From assembly GCA_022818135.1 (NCBI GenBank), contig JAFMSR010000008.1:11751399-11815398 (forward strand): a stretch of 64,000 nt of DNA. Direction: 5' to 3'. The notes below the pieces were generated by a model that saw only the letters and a list, made by a program, of their open reading frames with translations, did no database searches and was not told the DNA's origin. This stretch comes from Saxidomus purpurata. Taxonomy: Eukaryota > Mollusca > Bivalvia > Venerida > Veneridae. A program made the position numbers and the translations under genes. This document shows, piece by piece, positions 47,488 to 56,600 of the stretch; position 1 is the stretch's first letter; each line of letters begins with the position of its first letter.

Positions 47488-48341
47488 GCCAATTTTAGGC
47501 CAGAGTTTTTATATCCATTGGTTTATGGGACATTTTTCTAAAATATTGAGTATGAAGTACTTTTCCTACTGTATTGAATGTTTTATCTCTAAGAATATAT
47601 ATTATAGATATGTGTAACAGTGGAAAACCAGTTTGCTATTAATATTTCTACTTACATAGGCATTCTGCATGGCAATACATAATGTTGTGTAAATGTCATT
47701 TATCAGTCTTAAGTGTACTACAAGTTATAGCATTCCAAAAGTTCCTTCTAGGTCACATCTTTCTATATATATTATTGAAGTACAAAATACGACAGTCTAA
47801 GCAAATTAAGGTATTGGTATTTGATTGATAACGTCTACCTTTCTTTAATATTCCACACACCTGTTACTACGTCACGCTATGCTACAGTAACTCTCCGACA
47901 TCTGCTTTGATATGGTCACATGGTAAGTTCGCGCCAATACTTCCAGCTCAATATTAGCATATTTCTATGCAATGCAAACGATATTTAAATTAACATTCAT
48001 TTCAGCTATTTGTCAAACTAGCAATGCAAAATCAAACGCAGTGTCGGACGATTTCTGCAAGTTCGACATGCAATAGTTTACCAAGCGAAGTTGCTGTAAT
48101 ATAAAGCGAAGTAACCTCAGTAACGTAAACATATACCGTGTACGGAAAAGAACGGCTATTGGTTATAAGCTGGTTTCATCCAATCGGCAGAACTCATTTT
48201 CAATATCACAACGTTTAACTTATAACGGAAACACACCGAAAAATGGCGTACGTGATGCATTGTTCAGTTAAGTGTGTCTGTACAATTCAAACTGTTCCTT
48301 CCAAGGAAGGCACAATCTATCACCATTAGCCTGCACATCCA
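47488..48341. other. EXOC1 intron, apparently unique DNA
   Basis: No gene was recognised. An ATGGCGTACGTG at 48243 starts a 24-codon open frame with no motif. Confidence 0.35.
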
Positions 48342-49042
48342 TACAGATTGATCATGATCTGCAATATTCACTATTCATTATTTTGCTGTCTGATCATGAT
48401 CAACACTGTTCGCTTTTCATATTTTGCTGTCTGATCATGATCTGCACTATTAGCTTTTACTTTTTTTGCTGTATGATCATGATCTACACTGTAAGCTTTT
48501 CATTATTTTGCTGTCTTGTCAAGATCTGCACTATTCACTTTTAATTTTTTTGCTGTATGATCATGATCTGCACTGTAAGCTTTTCATTATTTTGCTGTCT
48601 TGTCATGATCTGCACTATTCACTTTTCATTATTTTGCTGTCTTGTCATGATCTGCACTATTCACTTTTTATTATTCTGCTGTCTGATCATGATCTGCACT
48701 ATTCACTTTTATTTTTTTTGCAGTCTTGTCATGATCTGCACTGTTCACTTTTTTTTTTGCTGTCTGATCATGATCTGCACTGTTAGCTATTCATTATTTT
48801 GCTGCCTGATCATGATTTGCACTGTATGCTTTTCATTATTCTGCTGCCTGATCATGATCTGCACTGTAAACTATTCATTATTTTGCTGTCTGATCAGGAT
48901 CAGCACTGTTAGCTTTTCATTATTCTGCTGTCTGATCATGATCTGCACTGTATGCTATTCATTATTCTGCTGTCTGATCATGATCTGCTATTCATTATTT
49001 TGCTGTCTGCTCATGATCTCCACTGTTGCTATTCATTAACAG
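48342..49042. repeat. 42-bp minisatellite, second array (about 16 units)
   Basis: It is the same unit as at 45437-45776 (GCTGTCTGATCATGATCTGC at 42-43-bp spacing, for example 48425, 48468, 48510 and 48552). Open frames of 106 and 160 residues in two frames are translation artefacts of the unit. The two arrays lie 2.6 kb apart in the same orientation. Confidence 0.9.
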
Positions 49043-49159
49043 TATGTGAGGATACTGACCATTTCCAGGAGAATTTTTTCATAAAAATTACATAATTGCC
49101 CACTGTATGACCTTGTGCCACTGAATTAGGAATGAATGACATAGCATTGACCTCAAGAT

Positions 49160-49570
49160 GTGTACTGAACAGGTTGGGAAGAAGATTGTTAAAGTTTTTC
49201 CTATTTGTTGCCATAGCAACAAGAGTTCTGCATGGAATAGAGTAATTTGAAGGAATTTGGTAGAGCTTCATGCAAAGAACATCCCTGCCAACATTGGCCC
49301 AGTGGTTTCACAGGAGATGTTATTTGAAGGAAAATGTTAGCAGTCGTATGACGGACGCATCGTGATCCTAATAGCTCACTCTGGCACTTTGTGCCAGGTG
49401 AGCTAAAAATTACAGAAAATAAAGGTAGATAATTTAGAAAAAAGGCAATAAAAGGTTTATGGTTCTTGAGCACTGCTCTTCCCTTTAATGTCCTCTCTCT
49501 TTATGCAATGTATGCTGCGGACAAGAAAATGTAAGAAAGGAGGATAACTCAAATACTAGGCAAGGTAGAC
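49160..49570 (+). repeat. Family A tail fragment followed by a family H fragment
   Basis: 49180-49410 is only the tail (TTGCCATAGCAACAAGAG to CTGGCAC-TTT-GTGCCAG and GTGAGCTAAAA) with no monomers or start. 49440-49560 resembles one family H unit ('gcactgctcttccctttaatgtcct', 'tatgctgcggacaag'). Confidence 0.6.
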
Positions 49571-49754
49571 TGGCTTGACAAGCAAGAGTATAGGTCGTAT
49601 CTGTTCACCTTCAGTGGAGGCTTATAAAGATGGTAGGGAGAATCAAAGGGGATTTTGTAACTATTCATCTTATTTCAGAAAGACTTTAACATTATTAATC
49701 ATTATAATGCCTAGTTGTTTGCATTAACTTTGCAAATAGACTGAACTGACTTAC

Positions 49755-49879
49755 ATGTAGTTTTTCCAAAGGTCGGCCCAGTCTGTCTTTAGTATATGCA
49801 TTTAGATTTTCTTGATATTGTGTCTTGGCCTCCTTTCTGTCACTCTCTAGACATGGAATCTTTCTCTGTGACAATATTG
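49755..49879 (-). CDS. EXOC1: EXOC1, internal coding exon
   Basis: A 125-nt exon between an ACATTGTAG acceptor and a strong CAT|GTAAGTC donor. After two bases completing a Ser codon it encodes ILSQRKIPCLESDRKEAKTQ, YQENLNAYTKDRLGRPLEKL and H. It aligns without gaps to vertebrate TLSQLKISCLEAEKKEAKQK...LGQPLEKLN. The next exon starts TFVEGV, matching HFFEGV. An alternative, longer 5' extension is open only back to a stop at about 49901. The microexon at 50385-50405 gives a better match, so the shorter form is preferred. Confidence 0.9.
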
Positions 49880-50384
49880 CTACAATGTGAACAATGTTCT
49901 CTTATGTTACTGGATATGTAGAGTCTTGTGGTATTTGCTACAGTATCAGAAAAGCAAAGGAGAGCGATCACAATAGTACACTCTACATACTACAGTTCAA
50001 GTGAGTTAAGGAAGAAAAGACCATGTTGATTCATATAAAGTTTGATCTACATTTGGCTACTGACTCATTAAGAGATATCATATAAAAAGAATGCTTCTCT
50101 AGAAATTCATTTTTTTTTTGCTGCTGTATCCAGAATGTGGTCTGTTACAGGGTAAGTAACAAGTATTTGCTAAAGCTTTTGTTTTGATTTACCAAGTCTC
50201 TCAGTCTAGGACAGGTAGAAATAAATGCAAGAATGTAACTTATTTTAACTCTTATTTTTCCACAGTTATATATTCCGAGGTGCCAGTACCTATTTCTTAT
50301 AAATGCTATTACCCTGTCAAAATGATTACCCATTGCAACAACCATGTGATTCAATAATGCCACTAAATTCCTGCATATACTTAC

Positions 50385-50405
50385 AGAACATGTGATGAAA
50401 ATTCT
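50385..50405 (-). CDS. EXOC1: EXOC1, 21-nt microexon
   Basis: A long T-rich tract and CAG acceptor precede AGAATTTTCATCACATGTTC T, then a GTAAGTAT donor. Joined to the exon at 49879 it reads (x)-N-F-H-H-M-F-S-I-L-S-Q-R-K, which aligns gap-free with the vertebrate ENFHHIFATLSQLK. Phases fit on the right: T plus CA gives Ser. On the left, AG must complete a codon begun by an exon that was not found; a preceding G would give Glu. Confidence 0.8.
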
Positions 50406-50471
50406 CTGAAAAAAAAAAACAAAAAAAACTATATACACATGTGTGTATGTTATACAGGCGAATAGTTGAAA

Positions 50472-51786
50472 CAAGAGGGCCATGATGGCCCTTTATCGCT
50501 CACCTGAGTACAATTGCTTTTAACAAAGTTGCTAGAAATCATCAAAACAACCTTTCTGACAAATTTCCAGGATATTTGGTCTGAAAATGTTACCTCTAGA
50601 GTGTTAACAAGGTTTTTCCATATTTGGGCTCTGTGACCTAGTTTTTGACCCAAGATGACCCATATTCGAACTTGAGCTAGAAATCATCGAAACAACCTTT
50701 CTGACAAATTTGCAGGATATTTGGGCTGAAAATGTAACCTCTAGAGTATTAACAAGGCTTTTCCATATTTGGGCTCTGTGACCTAGTTTTTGACCCCAGA
50801 TGACCCATATTGAAACTTGAGCTAGAAATCATGAAACAACCTTTCTGACATATTTCCAGGATATTTGGGCTGAAAATGGTACCTCTAGAGTGTTAAGGTT
50901 TTTCCACATTTGGGCTCTGTGACCTAGTTTTTGACCCCAGATGACCCATATTCGAACTTGAGCTAGAAATCATCGAAACAACCTTTCTGACAAATTTCCA
51001 GAATATTTGGGCTGAAAATGTAACCTCTAGAGTATTAACAAGGCTTTTCCATATTTGGGCTCTGTGACCTAGTTTTTGACCCCAGATGACCCATATTGAA
51101 ACTTGAGCTAGAAATCATCGAAACAACCTTTCTGACAAATTTCCAGGATATCTGGGCTGAAAATGTAACATCTAGAGTGTTAACAAGGTTTTTCCGGAAA
51201 ATATTTGGGCTCTGTGACCTAGTTTTTGACCCCAGATGACCCATATTAGAACTTGGGCTAGAAATCATCGAAACAACCTTTCTGACATATTTCCAGGATA
51301 TTTGGGCTGAAAATGTTACCTCTAGAGTGTTAACAAGGTTTTTCCATATTTGGGCTCTGTGACCTAGTTTTTGACCCCAGATGACCCATATTCGAACTTG
51401 AGCTAGAAATCATAGGAACAACCTTTCTGACAAATTTCCAGGATATTTGGGCTGAAAATGTTACCTCTAGAGTGTTAACAAGGTTTTTCCATATTTGGGC
51501 TGTGTGACCTAGTTTTTGACCCCAGGTGACCCATATTAAAACTTGAGCTAGAAATCAACCAAACAACCTTTCTGACAAATTGCCAGGATATTTGGACTGA
51601 AACAGTAGCCTCTAGAGTGTTAACAAGATTTTTCTATTTTTGGGTCATGTGACCTAGTTTTTCATCTGAGATGACCCCATATAGTGTTAACGAACTAAAT
51701 GTGGACGGACGACGGACGAAAGACAACGGACGACGGACAATCATCGATCCTAATAGCTCACCCTGAGCCAGCTCAGGTGAGCTAAA
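50472..51786 (+). mobile_element. Family J repeat, longest copy
   Basis: It starts CAAGAGGGCCATGATGGCCC, has eight 145-bp-type units and a GACGGACGACGGAC-rich stretch, and ends with CTGAGC-CA-GCTCAG and GTGAGCTAAAA. It begins 66 bp upstream of the EXOC1 microexon on the genome (- strand gene). Confidence 0.8.
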
Positions 51787-51837
51787 AAGGTAACACTGAT
51801 TAATGATATAAATATATCAAAATATATCTTCAGCAAA

Positions 51838-53169
51838 CAAGAGGGCCATGATGGCCCTATATACCTCACCTGACTACCATTGGCTATAATACAAGGGGTC
51901 ATAATTTTTACATAATTCGTAAAGGTCAACTACACAATGCTTAGTAACATTCCAAATACAGTCGACTCTCGTTATCTCAATTTTTTTGGGACCAAAGAAA
52001 ATAAGTCGAGATACGAAAATCAACAACCGAAGTTGAATAAAATATCAAGTTCAAGAATCGCTTGGAACTTCTCTGTGTAAGATTTTGTGTTTAACTTTCT
52101 CTTCTTGCCCTTGCAGCCCGGTGCCGAAAGATTGGATATCCCCTGGGTTGGTTACCGTGTCCTCCTCCAAAACTCTCAGCGTTTGCCGATCCAGATATCC
52201 TCCTGGGTTTGTTACCAGGCCCTTCTCTGGATTGCTCGACTGGTGCTCGGACAATTTCATGACTTCCCCGGCCCCCCCCCCCGGCGCCCCCCTTTTTTCA
52301 ATACCGAAACTGTTTCTGTCTAAGGTCTATGAGACATTTATTCTACTCATTTATCTGTTATGTAATTTACTCAGTTTTGACACAATTCATTACAAATTAC
52401 CCATTCGGCATATTACACCGCTTATGCCGCAAACAAACGATTAATTAATTTCGGGTCGTTAACCGAATCACTTAGTGAGTAGCCACACATGGTGTTTTTC
52501 GCACCTCTGCCAGCAGACGACAATTGAGCGAATACAATCGCGTGCAGCTTTTGCACCTTGTTTGGCAGGTGATAAATGTCAAATCGAGATATCGGATGTC
52601 AAAATAGAGGAAATTTCATAGTTGGGGATCAAAAATTTAGTCGAGATAACGAAAAAATCGAGATAAACAAATCGAGGTATCCGTAGTTGATTTATATAGA
52701 ATAAGAAGGAAAAATATCGGGACCGAGAAAATCAAGTCGAGATATCGAAAAATCGAGATAACCGAAGTCGAGATAACGGATGTGGACTGTATCTAATCTA
52801 AGTTTTTCCTATATAAGCCAAGTGACCCCCGGGCAGGGTCAATTTTGACCCAGGGGTCATAATTTGAACAATCTTGGTAGAGGTCCACTAGACTGTGCCA
52901 CATGCTAAATATAGGTTTTGTGGTTTCAGAGAAGAAGAAGTTTTACGTTTTTTCCTATTTGTTGCCATAGCAACCAGAGTTCTGCATGGAATGGAATTCT
53001 TTAATTGACTTTGAAAGAGATTCATGCAAGGAACATCCCTGCAAGGTTTCATCAACATTGGCCCAGTGGTTTCAGAGGAGATGTCGTTTGAAGGAAATGG
53101 TGGACAGACGACGTACATCGGACAGTGATTGATCCTAACAGCTCACTCTGGCACTTTGTGCCAGCTAAA
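51838..53169 (+). mobile_element. Family A repeat split by an inverted-repeat element
   Basis: It starts CAAGAGGGCCATGATGGCCC, is interrupted at 51959-52789, resumes in the monomer (TCTAATCTAAGTTTTTCC) and ends with CTGGCAC-TTT-GTGCCAG and CTAAAA. Confidence 0.75.
51959..52789. mobile_element. TA-flanked terminal-inverted-repeat element, 831 bp
   Basis: The left end CAGTCGACTCTCGTTATCTC and the complement of the right end CAGTCCACATCCGTTATCTC share 16 of 20 positions, with TA on both sides (51957-51958 and 52790-52791). TCGAGATA motifs recur near both ends. A 119-residue open frame inside (52085-52444) is Pro/Ser-rich and not a recognisable transposase. Pogo/Tigger-like non-autonomous form is inferred. 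Confidence 0.8.
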
Positions 53170-53917
53170 AGTATATTAAGGGAATCATTTTGAAAGTTCA
53201 TCCATCATGTTTGCATTGATAACACTTTTGTCACTGTGTGTAATTTACTGGCACATAAACAATCATTTTCAGTTATCACATCATTTACTGTTAGTGATGC
53301 ATAGTTACACTGATTTAACATTATATCGTTATTGAAACCACAGGCAGGTATCAGTGGTCTAGTTGTTTACGCACAGGACTGGTAATCAAGGCGTCGCAGG
53401 TTTGGTCGCCCACTTCTCAACTATACCTTTATCCTATACATCGGGCATGTTAAAGAACAAGGGTGTGTCTCTGGAATGAGACGCGCTATTTTCATTATCT
53501 AAATCTGTGTCCTTCAAGAACTTAACTTAAAAAGTTTTCCTTTTTATCTCTTAGCCTTTTTAAATGCTGGATCACTGCTGTTAAATCAAATATCCCATGG
53601 GGCTGTACAGCCTAAAGTCTATATTAGTCGTATTTTTTCTAAATATTTTATTCTTTGCAAAATGTGGCAGATCCCCATTGCTGTATGTCAATGACTGGCC
53701 ACTTCTAACTTGTCACTGATTAGGTTTTTATTTGTGTGTGATGTCAGTCACCATAAATTTACTAGCCTTTTTCCAAGAGAAGCATCCTCTACTTTAAAAC
53801 CGAAGTACCTCTCAATTTCTGTCTAAAATAATCCTGCAGATTGAATGCAGCTCACATTTATAAAATACAATACAAGGGGGGAAAACCATCAGGTTTTGCT
53901 GTTGACATGATTTGAAA
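53170..53917. other. Apparently unique DNA containing a SINE
   Basis: The SINE lies at about 53345-53500. On the - strand, 53822-53749 reads TEIERYFGFKVEDASLGKRL after a TTTTAG acceptor. This looks exon-like but matches nothing recognised and ends in a stop. Confidence 0.35.
53345..53500 (+). mobile_element. tRNA-derived SINE
   Basis: The head ATCAGTGGTCTAGTTGTTTA contains an A-box-like element, and CGCAGGTTTGGTCGCC a degenerate B-box (GGTTCGAATCC type), with an anticodon-arm-like CACAGGACTGGTAATC between them. A tail with 'ttaaagaacaagggtg' follows. Confidence 0.6.
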
Positions 53918-54930
53918 CAAGAGCTGTCCCTCACAAGTGACGAATGCCCCTGAAAGAGGTGTCTCACAGTCTGTGTCCTCTCCATGTGCTCAATAAATGT
54001 GCTATGTAATTTTAAAATCCTTCCATGCATGACAGTTACCTTGACCTATGAGGTAGGGACATGGTTCTTGCACACAACACATCGTCTTGATGTGCTGAAC
54101 ATTTGTGCCAAGTTATTTTAAAATCAATCAACACATGACAAAGTTACAGTCCGGACACAAATGTATGCATATATACAGGATTCCATTACCTATAAACTCA
54201 AAGTGTGACCTTGACCTTTTAGGTAGGGACATGGGTCTTACACGCGACACAATGGCTTGATGTGCTGAACATTTGTGCCAAGTTATTTTTAAATCAATCA
54301 AAGCATGACAAAGTTATAGTTTGGACATGAATGTGTGCATATATATATACAGGATTACATTACCTTCAAACTCTAAGTATGACCTTGACCTTTGAGGTAG
54401 GGATGTGGGTCTTACAGGCCACACATCGTCTTGATGTGCTAGACACTTGTGCCAAGTTATTTTAAAATCCTTCAATGCATGACAAAGTTACAGTCCTGAC
54501 ACTAATGTGTGCATATATGCATATATAGAAGAATCCATTACCTTCAAACTCCAAGTGTGACCTTGACCTTTGAGGTAGGGATGTGGGTCTTGCACGTGAC
54601 ACGTCGTCTTGATGTGCTAGACATTTGTGCCCAGTTATTTTAAAATCCTTAAATGCATGACAAAGTTACAGTCCGGACACGAATGTGTGCATATATAGAG
54701 GATTCCATTACCTTCAATTTCTAAGTGTGACCTTGACCTTTGAGGTAAGGACGTGGGTCTTGCATGCGACAGGTCGTCTTGATGTGCTAGACATTTGTGC
54801 CAAGTTATTTTAAAATCCTTCAATGCATGACAAAGTTACAGTCCGGATACGAATGTGTAAGTGGGGTCACATAGACGGACGGACAGACGGATGGTGTGAT
54901 TTCAATACGCCACATTTCGGGGGCGTAAAA
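53918..54930 (+). mobile_element. Family C repeat element, second copy
   Basis: It starts CAAGAGCTGTCCCTCACAAG and ends 'tttcgggggcgtaaaa', with five units containing TGACCTTGACCTTTGAGG and a GACGGACGGACAGACGG stretch. It matches 32252-33500. Confidence 0.75.
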
Positions 54931-55189
54931 AGTTACATAATTAGTGCACCAACAACATGTTTAATGAAAAAGTTCAGAAAAATGTTTCTGCCTTGTTAAA
55001 TCACACTTCTGGCTGTTAAATCTATTCAAAATCATACAACCCGCAAATCTAGCTCTACATAGCTCTAGCCTTTTCATCATTATTGTTCAAAGGAAACATG
55101 GATTTTAATCCTTAGTGCTTACTGGTTTTTACACATCTGAGAGATCTTTTGGAGAAGGCCCGCCCCCTGTGCTACTGCCCTTCTGTAAA

Positions 55190-55600
55190 TCTGCCATGGA
55201 TTGCCATCATTTTCCACTGATTTTCATGGAAATCCGTGGCATTTGGTGAAAAAAATGATGAAAATGGATGGAAAGACATGGAAAACGGTGGCATTTTCTA
55301 AATTGCCACCGTTTTCCATTGATTGGTGTAAAAAATGCCACCATCTGCCATGGAATAGTAGTGGCAATCGATGTAAATTTGGACTTAGTTTTTTTAAGGG
55401 GTGGAAAACGGTGTAAACTACAGACTGCAGTACAAATTATAAGCTAAATCTCTGGACTTAGAAATTTTGCAGAGTGGCAAACGGTGGAAAACACTTAGAC
55501 TTTTTCTAATGCAGTACAAATTATAAGCTAAATTGCTGGACTTAGAAATTTTGCAGAGTGGCAAACGATGGAAAACACTTTGACTATATTTTGACCTAGA
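55190..55600. repeat. TGGAAAACGGTGGCA-type minisatellite and 84-bp direct repeat
   Basis: Variants of GGAAAACGGTGGCA and its complement TGCCACCGTTTTCC recur at 55260-55350, some inverted. GCAGTACAAATTATAAGC starts at 55427 and 55511, giving an 84-bp duplication that contains GAGTGGCAAACGGTGGAAAA. Related to the array at 63450-64000. Confidence 0.7.
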
Positions 55601-56600
55601 CATTTCAGACACAAAGCAGTTTTGATGAGTTTCTTTCTTTAAGCCAAATATTACATAACAATCAGAAATAACAGGTCAGTGCATATACAATGCAACTAAG
55701 ATATATGTCCGAATAAGATATGGTACAAAACTATTCAATTTGATTTTTTCATAGTTAAATTTTAAATATGAGACTGCAATCAAATAAAATCTATCATTTT
55801 TCCTGTTCTGTTTATCATATTTTGGAATTTCACTTTGTTGTGGACTTAGTTGTACATTTAAACCTGTGTTAAAGACCACCTCCAAACAAAGACCACCCTG
55901 CAATTAAAGATCAGTTGGGGGAAATCATGCACTATTCAATATAATGTGGACACTGTCATATCCTGTGAATAAAGACCACCAGACTATCAACAGATATCAC
56001 TTGAGCTTCTTCCCAGAGAGTGGTCTTAACCCTAAGTATTCTGTGCTATATTTAGTAGGGATTTTCATACTTAGTTTGAGAGTCTAAATGTGCATGTACA
56101 TGCAGTTGTTTAAAATTATGCCTATTGTTCAAATTTCATGAATTTACCTGTTGTTAAAAAAAACTTACTTTAAACTATAATGGAGAGGAAAAGCATGAAC
56201 ACATAATTATGTGTCTGTAAGTCAATTCTTTTTCCATTTGTTTTATTATCAACTGAGTACTGTAACTGACCTTTATATTTGGAGGCAAGGTAATTAATCT
56301 CTGTGGGGTCATTCAGGGAACTTGATCATAAAAATAGATAGCATGCAAAGATAACACTCAACATCATTCTTTACAATCACCACCTGGAACCTCAGTATCA
56401 ATTTACAGGAAGCAGGATTTATCAGCCAGATCTCTACAGGAAGCAGTGATTTTGATTTGTTGATTTGAATGTTAGAGAGTGTTTGAACAATAGACCTGTT
56501 TCCCAATATAAACATCGTTACTATTTATAGCGATCATGTGACATGATAATATCGAGAACGAGGCTCTACGTGTAAACTTCCTGTTATTAACAGAGTCAAA
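55601..56600. other. Upstream region of the SAP-SWIM-YqaJ gene
   Basis: 55855-56035 has repeated AAAGACCACC strings (direct and as GTGGTCTT), an old repeat. The last 100 bp before the ATG contain CATGTGACATG. No TATA box was assigned and no other gene was seen. Confidence 0.4.

Noticed and set aside
48272..49039. Open frames of 90, 106 and 160 residues resembling a repetitive membrane or secreted protein
   Set aside because: The same 42-bp unit is open in two frames at once, so codon structure is not under selection.
49880..49900. Longer 5' form of the EXOC1 exon giving E-N-I-V-H-I-V
   Set aside because: The pyrimidine tract is poor. The microexon at 50385-50405 with a strong acceptor and donor gives the conserved N-F-H-H-M-F and a gap-free alignment.
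52085..52444. 119-residue Pro/Ser-rich open frame
   Set aside because: It lies wholly inside a non-autonomous inverted-repeat element, has overlapping open frames on both strands and no transposase motif.
53749..53822. 24-codon exon-like frame on the - strand (TEIERYFGFKVEDASLGKRL)
   Set aside because: It does not fit the EXOC1 segment expected upstream of the microexon, and I know no family for it. Kept only as a note.
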